Notes: generated by a model not told the origin, from the sequence alone. A stretch of DNA of 64,000 bases from CAITWF01 sp038231575 (GCA_038231575.1 JBBRLB010000010.1:9672-73671); one strand, 5' to 3'. Numbered from the stretch's first letter, positions 45,427-55,115 are shown. Numbers and translations are program-made.

Positions 45427-45657
45427 ATGAAACTCCCCCGTTCGTTGTTGGTCGTCGCGGCGCTCGCCGCAATTCTCTCCACCGCCCGCGCCGCCGATGC
45501 TGGCGCCAGCCTCATCATCGATGCCGCCAAACCCGGGCCGGTGAAAACGATCACGGTCGCGTGCACCGTGAATGGCCTGACGGCGAAAGTCGTGAGCGGC
45601 CGCGTGCTGAGCGTCGCGTTGCCCGCGAAGTCCGTCGTGATGCTCGAGCTGAACTGA
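45427..45657 (+). pseudogene. remnant of a GH51-like arabinofuranosidase gene
   Basis: An open frame of 76 residues: signal peptide (MKLPRSLLVVAALAAILSTARA), then SLIIDAAKPG, which resembles the start of mature GH51 enzymes, joined directly to ITVACTVNGLTAKVVSGRVL and LPAKSVVMLELN, which resemble the C-terminal sandwich of the same family. The whole catalytic barrel is missing. It may still be translated and exported as a short beta protein. It lies 17 bases before the next glycosidase gene, and an intact GH51 gene is 7 kb downstream. Assignment rests on remembered family ends only. Confidence 0.5.
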
Positions 45658-45674
45658 GCGCGGAGAAAATCACG

Positions 45675-46688
45675 ATGCGCCGCCTTGTGGTCGGAATCGT
45701 CTTCGTGGTGGCGGCGCTTGGTGGCGTTGCCTCCGACAGCCCCGGCGGGAAAATCGCCCCCAAGCCGCTTTTCCGCGATCCCGTCTTCGACGGCGCGGCC
45801 GATCCGTCGATCGTTTATGACCGCGCGGAAAAAAAGTGGCTGATGTTCTACACCGACCGCCGCGCGAACGCTCCCGGCCTCACCGCCGTCACGTGGGTGC
45901 ACGGCACGCCGATCGGCCTGGCCGAATCCGTCGACGGCGCGGAGTGGAAATACCGCGGCACGGTCGAGTTTCCGAACGACATCCCGGGCACCGATGTGGA
46001 GGTCCCCACGTATTGGGCGCCTGCCGTCCTCGAGCACGCGGGCGTCTACCACATGTTCGTCACGATCGTGCCCGGCGTTTTCGAGGACTGGAATCACCCG
46101 CGCAACATCGTCCACCTCACGAGCTCCGACCTGCAGCAATGGAAATACGAAGGCACGCTCCCGCTCGTCAACGACAAGGTCATCGATCCCTGCGTGCTCC
46201 GGTTGCCTGACGGCACGTGGCGCCTCTGGTATAACAACGAGCGCACCGGCAAGACGACCTTCTACGCCGACAGCCCCGATCTCTTCACGTGGACGGACAA
46301 AGGCTCCGCACATCTCCCGCGCGATCGCGGTGAGGCGCCGCTGGCGTTTGTCTGGAAGGGCCACACCTGGCTCCTGATCGATCTGCTCGGCAACATCGGG
46401 CTCGGCGCCTATCGCTCCGATGACGCGCTTACGTGGGAACGCCAGCCCGCGAGCCTGCTCGACAAACCCGGCACCGGCACTGACGACAACAACGGCGGCC
46501 ACCATCCCGAAGTCGTCCTCAGCGGTGATCGCGCGTTTCTGTTTTATTTTGTCCACCCGGGCGTGCCCGACAAAAAGCGCAGCTCGATCCAAGTCGTCGA
46601 ATTGAAACTCGGCGCCGACGGCTGGCTCACGTGCGATCGCGATGCGCTGACGTCCATCCACCTGCTTCCGCCTGTTGCGAAAAAGTGA
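45675..46688 (+). CDS. secreted five-bladed-propeller glycosidase (GH43/GH32/GH130-like)
   Basis: 337 residues from ATG 45675 with a signal peptide (about 1-19). It has the furanosidase-clan propeller pattern: FRDPVFDGAADPSIVYD with the first-blade Asp, VPTYWAPAVLEHAGVYHMF, NDKVIDPCVLRLPDGTWRL with the central Asp, and GHHPEVVLSGDRAFLF. These match the usual three acidic residues, though the exact family is not fixed. Likely arabinofuranosidase or xylosidase in the xylan locus. Starts 17 bases after the GH51-like remnant; converges on the AraC gene. Confidence 0.8.
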   Translation: MRRLVVGIVFVVAALGGVASDSPGGKIAPKPLFRDPVFDGAADPSIVYDRAEKKWLMFYTDRRANAPGLTAVTWVHGTPIGLAESVDGAEWKYRGTVEFPNDIPGTDVEVPTYWAPAVLEHAGVYHMFVTIVPGVFEDWNHPRNIVHLTSSDLQQWKYEGTLPLVNDKVIDPCVLRLPDGTWRLWYNNERTGKTTFYADSPDLFTWTDKGSAHLPRDRGEAPLAFVWKGHTWLLIDLLGNIGLGAYRSDDALTWERQPASLLDKPGTGTDDNNGGHHPEVVLSGDRAFLFYFVHPGVPDKKRSSIQVVELKLGADGWLTCDRDALTSIHLLPPVAKK

Positions 46689-46734
46689 GACGCTTCGTCT
46701 GCGTTGCATCGCTCCGCGTCGGTGCGCGGCGAGG

Positions 46735-47685
46735 TCACGTAACCGCGCGATAGCGTCGACCGTGCGCCGTATGGTCGGTCTTGGCGCTTTTGCTCGGCGT
46801 CTTATATTGAATGAAGGTTTCCTGGCGCCACATCGTGGGTGAGTGCCCCTTGTGCCCCTTGAAGGCCCGGCAAAGATTGCTGGCGCTGGAAAAACCGCTC
46901 TCCGCCGCGACGCTATGTAACTTGGCAGTGGAGTTGCCGAGCAGTTCCATCGCTCGCTCGATCTTTAGCTGGTTGAGCACTTGTTGCGGACTCCGCTTGC
47001 GGACTTGACGGAAGAGACGGTTGAGCTGGCTTGACGAGAGTCCGATTTCGCGGGCGGCATCGCCGATCGCCGGATTGTCGGCGAGTTGATCGCGCAGCCA
47101 CTTTTCCGCCCTGACCACCTTGGCGAGACTGTGGCCGGTGTGCAGCGGCTGGCGGCGTTCCGCGCACTCGCGCAGGATGAGGAGGCAAAGGTCCATGAGC
47201 GTCCGCTCCGTGTGGATTTCGCTCTCACGGATCGGATGCCAGTAGTGCCGCTTGAGTTTGCCGGCGGCTGCGCGAAGAAAACGCCGGTCGGCCGCATTCA
47301 ACGCCACCGACAGCGGGCCGCGCCCCGCCACCAGTTCGGCGGTGACGGTGGGCACGGAATTGAAATGAATCACGATCAGCTCGCATTTCTTGCCGGGTTC
47401 GCCGGCCCAGCCATGGGCGAGCCCCGGAGGAAAAAGCCAGAAGGTGCTGGCCACGGGCTCGGGCCGCTGCGCCGTCGGGGTGAAGGGCGCGATTTTTCCG
47501 CGGACGACCGCGAGGAACTCCCAATTGACCCGCTTGTGCGACGGCATCGGCCGGTCGCCGTAGAGTCGCTGGCCCGTGCCTAGATATCTCAGCATGGCGT
47601 TTCGCCCGCAACGGGCGGGCGTCACCACGGGGGAAATTGCGACCCAGGGCAAGCCCGCATGCGTGATTTTGAATATCTTTTGCAT
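46735..47685 (-). CDS. AraC-family transcription regulator
   Basis: 316 residues from ATG 47685, or about 286 from ATG 47595. An N-terminal cupin-like sensor (about 30-150, LAVVRGKIAPFTP, FWLFPPGLAHGW) precedes the two helix-turn-helix units at about 195-290 (IGDAAREIGLSSSQLNRLF, LHSVAAESGFSSASNLCRAF). It probably senses a sugar and activates the divergent TonB receptor and downstream glycosidase genes. Two GCATGCG copies 25 bases apart lie at 47657 and 47682, overlapping the longer start, and fit the direct-repeat sites AraC proteins bind. If the shorter start is right, these sites are fully intergenic. Confidence 0.9.
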   Translation of the reverse strand: MQKIFKITHAGLPWVAISPVVTPARCGRNAMLRYLGTGQRLYGDRPMPSHKRVNWEFLAVVRGKIAPFTPTAQRPEPVASTFWLFPPGLAHGWAGEPGKKCELIVIHFNSVPTVTAELVAGRGPLSVALNAADRRFLRAAAGKLKRHYWHPIRESEIHTERTLMDLCLLILRECAERRQPLHTGHSLAKVVRAEKWLRDQLADNPAIGDAAREIGLSSSQLNRLFRQVRKRSPQQVLNQLKIERAMELLGNSTAKLHSVAAESGFSSASNLCRAFKGHKGHSPTMWRQETFIQYKTPSKSAKTDHTAHGRRYRAVT

Positions 47686-47688
47686 GCG
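47657..47688. promoter_or_regulatory. paired GCATGCG elements between AraC gene and receptor gene
   Basis: GCATGCG occurs at 47657-47663 and again at 47682-47688, with an AT-rich stretch (TTTTGAATATCTTTT) between. The AT-rich centre stands out from the GC-rich surroundings. Spacing of 25 bases is a little over two helical turns, as in AraC-type sites. Confidence 0.4.
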
Positions 47689-47832
47689 ACGGAAAAAGCC
47701 GCCGCGTTGAACAAGGTCGGGTTTGCCGTTCGTGTTTGGTCTCGCGCACGGATCCAGCCGCCTCGCCGTGCGTTTCCAAAATCGCGCGCCCGACTCCGCG
47801 GCGGCGAGCCTCCAACACCTCCAAACCCCAGC

Positions 47833-50184
47833 ATGAAAATCCCTCGCATTCCCATCGGCGCCTTCGCTGCGCTTTCCGTTCTGAGCCCGTTAATCCACGC
47901 GCAAACTGCGGCGCCCGCGCCTGCGCCGGCGAAGGACGATATCGTGACACTCTCGCCGTTTGAAGTCACCGCCGCGCAAACCGGGCGCTACCAATCCACC
48001 GAGGCTACTTCCGGCGGCCGCGTGCGCGTGGATGTGTTCACCGCGTCGCAGAGCATCTCGGTGATCCCGCTCGATCTCATGCTGGATATCTCCTCCACGC
48101 GCGTGCTCGACGCCGCGAAATACGTTTCCGGCATCACCGAATCGATTCTGCCCGGCGGCTTGGATCGCACGACGATTCGCGGCTTTCAACAGGACGGCAC
48201 CACGGTCGACGGCTTCGGCGCCGGCAACCAGCAGGGCAACATTGATCCGGTGCTCGTCGAACGCATGGAAGTCGTCAAAGGCCCGAACGCCGTGCTCGCG
48301 CCGAACAATGGCAACGCGCCCGGCGGCACGATCAACCTCGTCACGCGCAAGCCGCAGTTTCGCAACTTCGGCTCGGTCTCCTATCAGGTGGCGCGCTACG
48401 ACGGCAACCACGCGACCTTCGACTTCAACCGGATGCTGAACAGCGCGTGGGCGTTCCGCGTGGTCGGCGCGCACTACGAGACCAAGGTCTATCCCGAGGT
48501 CCCGATGAAGAATACCACGGTGATGCCGATGATCACCTGGCGCTCGAAGACCGGCGCGCAGCTCACCGCGCAGTTCGAATATTTTCATTTCCATAATCAA
48601 AATTACCTCGGTATCCCGCTGGATCCATCGATCGGCAGCACCGGGGAGGGCGCGAAAATCTGGAGCATCCTGCCGCGCGATCTGAATCTCAGCGACAACG
48701 ACTATCGCGACGACCAGCGCAAGGAGGTGCGGTTGCTGCTGACCGCGCCGCTGAGCAATTCCCTCAACATGCGCCTTGCGGCCCGCTACGCCGACACGGC
48801 GGTGGCTTTCGGTCAGAACATCCCCGGCCCGGGCCTCGGCACCCAGACAGGCGGCGCGATCAACCCGCTGACCGGCCTCTACACGCCCGGCTTGATCTAT
48901 GGCGGCAGTCCGACCTACACCGCCTCGCCGGCGCCCGCCGCCGCGCTGGTGCTGGGCCGCAACGGCAACAACCCGCGCACCTACGGTCCGCTCTTCAACG
49001 CGCAGAACGACTACGTGCATGAATTCAAGAACGACCTCTTCAGCACAAGCACCCTCGGCGGCGTGGCGTTCAACTTCAGCAAGCTCCTCGGTCTCGCGAT
49101 CAACGCCGACCGGCCCACGATCAACTACGCCGCGCCGCAGGCGAACCTGCCGTTCGTCGAGCGCAATGCCGCCACGAACGCCACCGCGATCGCCAGTCGC
49201 ACCAGCACGCTTAGCACGTCGGAACAGGCTTACCTCAGCGAAACGCTGAAAGTCTGGGGCGATCGGGTCGCGCTCAACGCGAGCTACTCCTACAATAATT
49301 TCGATACCAGCATCCAAAACTATGTCACGGTGGCGCCGACCGCGGCGATCCCCGTGCCCCAGCAGCGCTTCACCGGCAACATCGATACCCAGCTCAAGTC
49401 GTGGGGTGCGGTCGTGAAACCGCTCCCGAGCGTCGTCGTGTATTACGGCTATGCCGAAAATACCGCGGTCAACAATCCCGGCAGCACGGGCGCCACGTCG
49501 ATCGCGGCGGGCAACGCCCTGCTGACGCTGCAGGCCGGCAAGCAGCGTGAATATGGCGTGCGCTGGGAAGGGTGGGAGAAGCGACTCTTCGCCACCGTCA
49601 GCCATTTCGACATCAAGCAGAGCGGCTTCGCCGTGCCGAATCCCGGCAACCTGGTCGTGCCGCAGCCGAATCCACTGTTGCCCAATCTCATCACCGACCG
49701 TGCCGCCCAAGGCTGGGAATTCGAACTGCGCGCGAACGCGACGAAAAACTTCTCGTTGATCGGCAACGCCACCCGCTTCAAGAACCGCGATCCGAACGGT
49801 CAGCCCTTCCGCGCCACCGCCGAGCAATCTTGGGCCGTGCTGGGCAGTTACGTGTTCGAAAAGACGTCGCCGCTCACGGGCTTGAGCCTCGCCCTCGGCG
49901 CCGATCATCTCGGCCGCCGACCCGGTGACGCGCCCGGCGGCCCGATCACGATCATCCCGGCCAGCGGCTCGCCCTACATTGTGGCGCCCGGGCCGACCTT
50001 CTGGCTCGCACCCCGCACGCTGCTCAGCCTCTCGGCCGGCTATAAGTTCAACGCCCACTGGAGCGGGCAGCTCAACGTCGATAATCTGCTGAACACCGAA
50101 TATGTCGCCGCCTCGGTGAACCGGGGCAACGTCATGCCGGGCATGCCGATCAATCCGCGTTTCCGAGTTACCTACAGCTTCTGA
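47833..50184 (+). CDS. TonB-dependent receptor (siderophore-receptor-like layout)
   Basis: 783 residues from ATG 47833; the signal peptide is MKIPRIPIGAFAALSVLSP onward. No carboxypeptidase-regulatory domain; after a Pro/Ala linker comes a TonB-box-like segment (DIVTLSPFEVTA), then the plug (TTIRGFQQDGTTVDGF, VERMEVVKGPNAVLAP, GGTINLVTRKP) and the barrel, ending INPRFRVTYSF with the outer-membrane terminal Phe. No SusD gene is adjacent. It heads the xylan locus and should import xylo-oligosaccharides or similar, under the divergent AraC regulator. A strong terminator follows its stop codon. Confidence 0.92.
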   Translation: MKIPRIPIGAFAALSVLSPLIHAQTAAPAPAPAKDDIVTLSPFEVTAAQTGRYQSTEATSGGRVRVDVFTASQSISVIPLDLMLDISSTRVLDAAKYVSGITESILPGGLDRTTIRGFQQDGTTVDGFGAGNQQGNIDPVLVERMEVVKGPNAVLAPNNGNAPGGTINLVTRKPQFRNFGSVSYQVARYDGNHATFDFNRMLNSAWAFRVVGAHYETKVYPEVPMKNTTVMPMITWRSKTGAQLTAQFEYFHFHNQNYLGIPLDPSIGSTGEGAKIWSILPRDLNLSDNDYRDDQRKEVRLLLTAPLSNSLNMRLAARYADTAVAFGQNIPGPGLGTQTGGAINPLTGLYTPGLIYGGSPTYTASPAPAAALVLGRNGNNPRTYGPLFNAQNDYVHEFKNDLFSTSTLGGVAFNFSKLLGLAINADRPTINYAAPQANLPFVERNAATNATAIASRTSTLSTSEQAYLSETLKVWGDRVALNASYSYNNFDTSIQNYVTVAPTAAIPVPQQRFTGNIDTQLKSWGAVVKPLPSVVVYYGYAENTAVNNPGSTGATSIAAGNALLTLQAGKQREYGVRWEGWEKRLFATVSHFDIKQSGFAVPNPGNLVVPQPNPLLPNLITDRAAQGWEFELRANATKNFSLIGNATRFKNRDPNGQPFRATAEQSWAVLGSYVFEKTSPLTGLSLALGADHLGRRPGDAPGGPITIIPASGSPYIVAPGPTFWLAPRTLLSLSAGYKFNAHWSGQLNVDNLLNTEYVAASVNRGNVMPGMPINPRFRVTYSF

Positions 50185-50197
50185 GGAGTTCAGGTGA

Positions 50198-50231
50198 AAT
50201 CCCGCGGCTTGGTCAGCCGCGGGATTTTTTT
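50198..50231 (+). terminator. rho-independent terminator after the TonB receptor
   Basis: Arms AATCCCGCGGCT (50198-50209) and AGCCGCGGGATT (50215-50226) with a 5-base loop, followed by a T run to 50231. It starts 13 bases after the stop codon, so the receptor is separated from the GH115 gene by a real transcript end. Confidence 0.92.
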
Positions 50232-50339
50232 CGACGCCCCGCGGCTGCTCCCTGACGCCGGGGCGGCGGCGACTGGAGCGTCGACAATTTTCCCGACGAC
50301 GCTTTGGTGGGCCTCTGACTTGGGAATGCGATTTCCCCC

Positions 50340-52904
50340 ATGAAACTCCCCCGCCTCATCTTCGTCGCGTGGCTTGGCCTCGGTTTGGTCCGGGCGCAAT
50401 CCACGTCTCCGGCCAACCCGCGTCCGCTGGCGCGCGGTCCAGCTTGGGTTTACGCCGCCGCGCAACCGGACGATTTCCCGCTCGCGACGGCGGCGGGCGC
50501 CGCGCCGATCGTTTTTTCGACGGACGACTTTAAGGTCGTCACCCTGGCCGCGCACGATCTCGCGGCCGACATCGAACAGGTCACGGGTCAAAAGCCGGCG
50601 CTGCGGCCTGCTTCCACGTTCAGCCAGATGGGCGGCGGACGCGGACCGATCGTCGTCGTTGGCACGCTGGGGCAAAGTCCCTTGATCGACGAACTCGCGC
50701 GGGCGGGAAAATTCGACAGCAGTGAACTGCGCGGCGCGTGGGAAAGTTTTCTCATCGCGACCGTCGCCCATCCGTGGCCCGGCATTCCCTCCGCCCTTGT
50801 GATTGCCGGCAGCGACCGAAGGGGCACGGCGTTCGGCGTCTACGAGCTGTCGCAGGCGATCGGCGTATCCCCGTGGCATTGGTGGGCCGACCTCGCCCCG
50901 GAAAAGCAGCCGGCGCTGCACGTCGCCGCCGGCACGCGCCGCTTCGGGCCGCCGTCGGTGAAGTATCGCGGCATCTTCATCAACGACGAGGACTGGGGAC
51001 TGCACGTGTGGGCGAAAAACAATTTTGAGCCTGAGCACGGTGGCATCGGCCCGAAGACCTACGCGAAAGTTTTCGAACTCCTGCTCCGGCTCAAAGCCAA
51101 CACCCTCTGGCCCGCGATGCACGCGGTCTCGAAGCCGTTCAACGCCTTCGCCGAAAACGCGCCGCTCGCCGACGCCTATGCGATCGTGATGGGGTCGTCG
51201 CACGCCGAGCCGATGCTCCGCAATAACGTCGGCGAGTGGCCACATGATCGCGACAAGGATTACAACTACCTCACGAATCGCGACGGCGTGTTGAAATACT
51301 GGGACGAGCGCGTCGCCGCCAACGGCCGTTACGAAAATATCTACACGCTCGGCATGCGCGGCATTCACGACTCCGTGATGCAGGGTCCGAAGACCAACCC
51401 CGAGCGCATCGCTACCCTGGAAAAAATCTTTGCCGACCAGCGCGCGCTGCTGGCCAAACATGTTCGCCCCGACCTCGAGCATGTGCCGCAGATTTTCTGC
51501 GCCTACAAGGAAGTGCTCCCGCTTTATCGCGGCGGCCTGCGCGTGCCGGACGACGTGACGGTGATGTTTCCCGACGACAATTTCGGCTACATCCGCGATT
51601 TTCCGGCGGCGAGCGAGCGCAACCGCGCCGGCGGCTTCGGCGTTTACTATCACCTCTCGTATCTCGGTGCCCCGATGAGCGACCTCTGGCTCAGCACCAC
51701 TCCGCCGGCGCTCGTGTGGGAGGAAATGACGAAGGCCTACGACGCCGGCGCGCGCACGATCTGGATCGCCAACATCGGCGACCTTAAACCCGCGGAGATC
51801 GACATGGAATTTTTCCTGCAACTCGCATGGGACATCAAGCGCTGGCGCCGCGATAATCTGGACGATTTCCTGCCCGAGTGGGCCGCGCGCGAATTCGGTG
51901 CAGGTCAAGCGAAGGAAATCGCGGCGATCATGCGCGACTACTATCAGCTAAACTTTCAGCGCAAGCCCGAGCATCTCCAATGGTGGATGCCGAAAGATCC
52001 ACCGCGCGCGGGCACCCTCAGCGATGACGAGGTGAGGGAGAGGCTCGCCGCGTTCGAAGCCCTGCGCTATCGTCTGGCCGTTGTCGGAAGCGGGATTCCG
52101 GAATGGCAGGCGGGGGCGTTTTATGAACTCGTCGCCTACCCGGTGTTCGGTGCGCGGCTGGCGAACGAACGTTTTTTCCTGGGCGAACGCGGCGAGGTCC
52201 CGGGCGCCACCATGGCCGGGGAGGCGCTGCGCGAGATAACGAAATTCTATAACGAGGGCATCGTCGGCGGAAAGTGGCGCGGGATCATGGCGCTCGAACC
52301 GGCCGACGACGATTGGAAGTCGATGCGCATTGCGCGTTGGGAAACGCCGAAATATTCACGACCGACTCCGCCGACTCCCGGCACCGGTGGCGTGATCTCG
52401 CTCGAAGCCGAGCGCTTTACGCGCAAGACGGATCGGGTCGGCGCCGCGTGGGAACGCATCCCGGGCCTTGGCCGCACCGGGGAAGGATCGGTCGCGGTGT
52501 TTCCGACGACCGCGGTGAGCATCGCGCCCGAAAAACTTGTGGCGGATGCACCGCGTCTCGACTACGAAGTGAGCTTCGGCGCCGCGGGCGAATTTCCCGT
52601 CACCGTTTATCTCGTGCCTGCGCACCCAATTGCGAATAGCGCGTTGCGCTTCGCGCTCGCGCTGGACGACGCGGCACCACAGATCGTCGCGCTCGAATTC
52701 AAAGACGGCGCGGCCGAGTGGGCGCAAGGCGTGCTCAACAACACGCGCACCGCCAAAGCCACGCTTCACGTGCCTTCGCCCGGTGCGCACACGCTGAAGA
52801 TTTTCATGGTGGATGCCGGCGTCGTGCTCGACAAGCTCGTCATCGATTGCGGCGGACTCGTGCCCAGCTACCTTGGTCCGCCCGAAAGTCTCTCCGCGCG
52901 GTAG
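50340..52904 (+). CDS. secreted GH115 alpha-glucuronidase
   Basis: 854 residues with a signal peptide (1-19). GH115 blocks are present: SLAGSDRRGTAFGVYELS-like VIAGSDRRGTAFGVYELSQ, SPWHWWADL, KYRGIFINDEDWGL, LRLKANTLWPAMHA, GSSHAEPMLRNN, VMFPDDNFGYIR and VYYHLSYLGAP, plus a C-terminal beta domain (about 680-850). GH115 enzymes remove 4-O-methylglucuronic acid side chains from xylan. It is the first gene after the terminator and is followed by the GH51 arabinofuranosidase, so the two remove the two kinds of side chain from arabinoglucuronoxylan. Confidence 0.93.
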   Translation: MKLPRLIFVAWLGLGLVRAQSTSPANPRPLARGPAWVYAAAQPDDFPLATAAGAAPIVFSTDDFKVVTLAAHDLAADIEQVTGQKPALRPASTFSQMGGGRGPIVVVGTLGQSPLIDELARAGKFDSSELRGAWESFLIATVAHPWPGIPSALVIAGSDRRGTAFGVYELSQAIGVSPWHWWADLAPEKQPALHVAAGTRRFGPPSVKYRGIFINDEDWGLHVWAKNNFEPEHGGIGPKTYAKVFELLLRLKANTLWPAMHAVSKPFNAFAENAPLADAYAIVMGSSHAEPMLRNNVGEWPHDRDKDYNYLTNRDGVLKYWDERVAANGRYENIYTLGMRGIHDSVMQGPKTNPERIATLEKIFADQRALLAKHVRPDLEHVPQIFCAYKEVLPLYRGGLRVPDDVTVMFPDDNFGYIRDFPAASERNRAGGFGVYYHLSYLGAPMSDLWLSTTPPALVWEEMTKAYDAGARTIWIANIGDLKPAEIDMEFFLQLAWDIKRWRRDNLDDFLPEWAAREFGAGQAKEIAAIMRDYYQLNFQRKPEHLQWWMPKDPPRAGTLSDDEVRERLAAFEALRYRLAVVGSGIPEWQAGAFYELVAYPVFGARLANERFFLGERGEVPGATMAGEALREITKFYNEGIVGGKWRGIMALEPADDDWKSMRIARWETPKYSRPTPPTPGTGGVISLEAERFTRKTDRVGAAWERIPGLGRTGEGSVAVFPTTAVSIAPEKLVADAPRLDYEVSFGAAGEFPVTVYLVPAHPIANSALRFALALDDAAPQIVALEFKDGAAEWAQGVLNNTRTAKATLHVPSPGAHTLKIFMVDAGVVLDKLVIDCGGLVPSYLGPPESLSAR

Positions 52905-52980
52905 CGCCGGGATCCTGTGGTCGCGGCGGACTGTCTGGCATATCTTTCCCCGTGAATTCCGCGTGCATCCTCCTCGCTCT

Positions 52981-52998
52981 CGGGGCAATTTTGCCCCG
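52981..52998. promoter_or_regulatory. 18-base palindrome abutting the GH51 start codon
   Basis: CGGGGCAA-TT-TTGCCCCG is a perfect palindrome whose last base is the G of the GTG start codon. CCCCGTGAATTCCGC upstream (about 52951) repeats CCCCGTGAATCCCGC at the start. It may be an operator or a start-masking hairpin. Confidence 0.5.
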
Positions 52999-55115
52999 TG
53001 AATCCCGCCCGCTTTCTTGCCGCCTTGCTCGCTTTCACTGCATTACGCGCCGCCGAAGTCACCACGCGGATCACGATCGAGGCCGGCGAGCCCGGCCACG
53101 CGGTGAGCCCGCTGCTGCACGGAATTTTTTTCGAGGACATCAACTATGCCGCCGACGGCGGCCTCTACGCCGAGCTCGTGCAGAACCGCTCGTTCGAGCA
53201 TGCCGAGTCGCTTTACGCCTGGAGCACCGTGAGTCGCGGCGCGGAGGGCGGCGTCGAGGTGAGAGCCGACACTCCGCTCAACGCGAAAAATCCGCACTAT
53301 CTCCGCCTCGACATCGCCAAACCCGGAAAAGGGTTTGGCGTCGCCAACTCCGGTTACGGCGGGATCCCGTTGAAGCAGGAGGAGAATTATCTCATTTCGA
53401 TCCGGGTCCGGGGGAATCTTGGCGAAGGCGGACAATTGCGCGCCGTGCTCGAGGATGAAACGGGTCGGCCGATCGGTGAGAGCTCCCTGTGGCAGGTCCC
53501 AACCGGCGACCAACGCGCCAAGCTTGAGGATTACAAAAAACAAAACAGCCAGGTTGCGCTTAATCCGCCGGGCGTGATCGGCACTTGGACAAAATTGGAA
53601 GGCACGATCAAAAGCACGGCGACCGCGACCCACGCGCGGCTGGTGTTGTTTGCGACCGCCGCAGGCCGCGTCGACTTGGATGTCGTTTCACTTTTTCCCG
53701 AACACACCTTTAAGGATCGCCGGAATGGTCTGCGCGCCGATCTCGCGCAGATGCTCGCCGACATGAAGCCGTCGTTCCTGCGTTTTCCCGGCGGCTGCAT
53801 TGTCGAGGGCATGGACCTCGCCAACCGTTACCAGTGGAAGGACTCCATCGGCGACATCGCGGAGCGCCCGCAAAACTGGAATCGCTGGCAGGACGCGATT
53901 CGCGGCCAGACCGCGCCGCAATACTACCAGACCTACGGCCTCGGCTTCCTCGAATATTTCCAGCTCTGCGAAGATCTCGGCTGCGAGCCGATGCCGATCC
54001 TGAACTGCGGCATGGCGTGTCAGTTTCAGAGCAAGCAACTCGTCCCGCTCGACCAACTCGATCCGTTTGTGCAGGATGCGCGCGATCTGATCGAGTTTGC
54101 GAATGGCGACGCGTCGACAGTGTGGGGCGCGAAACGGGCGGCGCTCGGCCATCCCGCGCCGTTCAACCTGAAGCTGCTCGGCGTCGGCAACGAGCAGTGG
54201 GGCGAGCAATATTTCGAGCGCTACCCGATCTTCTACCAAGCGATCAAGGCGAAGTATCCCGACCTCCGTCTCGTGACGGGCGCGGGCCCCGGCGTCGACG
54301 CCGGCGACTCCGATCGGTTCAAACTCGCGTGGGACAAATTCAAAGGGGGCACGCCCGCCGATCTCGTCGACGAACACTATTACCGCCCGCCGCAATGGTT
54401 TTTGGAAAACGCCACGCGCTACGACACGCAGGATCGCTACGGCCCGAAGGTGTTCGCCGGCGAATTCGCGGCGCACGATCGTAACCGCCGCAACTCCCTC
54501 CGCGCCGCGATTTCCGAGGCGGCGTTCATGACCGGCCTCGTGCGTAACAGCGACGCCGTCGCGATGTCGGCTTATGCGCCGCTCTTCGCGAAGGCCGGCG
54601 CGTTTCAGTGGGCGCCTGATCTCATCTGGTTCGACAACACGCGCGTCTACGGCTCGCCGTCGTATTACGTGCAGGCGCTGTTTATGAAAAACCGTCCCGA
54701 CGTCGCGCTGCCGGTCGTGGTGGAATCGGCGGTCGCCGCGTCGGCCCCGGCCCCGACCACCACGCTACCAGCGGCGACCGATGCGAAAGCCAAGCCCGCG
54801 CCCGTGGCAAAACCGCTGCCGGCGCTCTTTGCCGTCGCCGGTCGTGACGACAAAGCCGGCGACATGATCATCACGGTGGTGAATCCGTTCGCCGCCGCGC
54901 GTGAAGCGGACATCGCGTTGCGCGGGGTCGCGCGCGTCATGCCGGACGTTCGGGTTACCGTGCTGACCTCTGCGAGTGCGGACGACGAAAACAGCTTCGA
55001 CGCGCCGCGGAAAGTCGTGCCGCGCGAAGCGTCCTTCAAGATCACCGGTCCGACCTTCCTGCATCTTTTTCCGGCGAACTCGCTGACGTTCCTTCGCCTG
55101 AAGGTTCGAGACTGA
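52998..55115 (+). CDS. secreted GH51-type alpha-L-arabinofuranosidase
   Basis: 705 residues from GTG 52998 with a signal peptide (about 1-19). GH51 features: LLHGIFFEDINYAADGGLYA near the N terminus, a beta-sandwich carbohydrate-binding insert (about 90-230), then the TIM barrel with FLRFPGGCIVEG, acid/base Glu399 in GVGNEQWGEQY and nucleophile Glu489 in VFAGEFAAHD. The C terminus carries a Pro/Ala-rich insert (about 575-605) and a closing sandwich. It releases arabinofuranose from arabinoxylan. Starts 93 bases after the GH115 gene, same strand; the palindrome at its start may control it separately. Confidence 0.92.
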   Translation: MNPARFLAALLAFTALRAAEVTTRITIEAGEPGHAVSPLLHGIFFEDINYAADGGLYAELVQNRSFEHAESLYAWSTVSRGAEGGVEVRADTPLNAKNPHYLRLDIAKPGKGFGVANSGYGGIPLKQEENYLISIRVRGNLGEGGQLRAVLEDETGRPIGESSLWQVPTGDQRAKLEDYKKQNSQVALNPPGVIGTWTKLEGTIKSTATATHARLVLFATAAGRVDLDVVSLFPEHTFKDRRNGLRADLAQMLADMKPSFLRFPGGCIVEGMDLANRYQWKDSIGDIAERPQNWNRWQDAIRGQTAPQYYQTYGLGFLEYFQLCEDLGCEPMPILNCGMACQFQSKQLVPLDQLDPFVQDARDLIEFANGDASTVWGAKRAALGHPAPFNLKLLGVGNEQWGEQYFERYPIFYQAIKAKYPDLRLVTGAGPGVDAGDSDRFKLAWDKFKGGTPADLVDEHYYRPPQWFLENATRYDTQDRYGPKVFAGEFAAHDRNRRNSLRAAISEAAFMTGLVRNSDAVAMSAYAPLFAKAGAFQWAPDLIWFDNTRVYGSPSYYVQALFMKNRPDVALPVVVESAVAASAPAPTTTLPAATDAKAKPAPVAKPLPALFAVAGRDDKAGDMIITVVNPFAAAREADIALRGVARVMPDVRVTVLTSASADDENSFDAPRKVVPREASFKITGPTFLHLFPANSLTFLRLKVRD

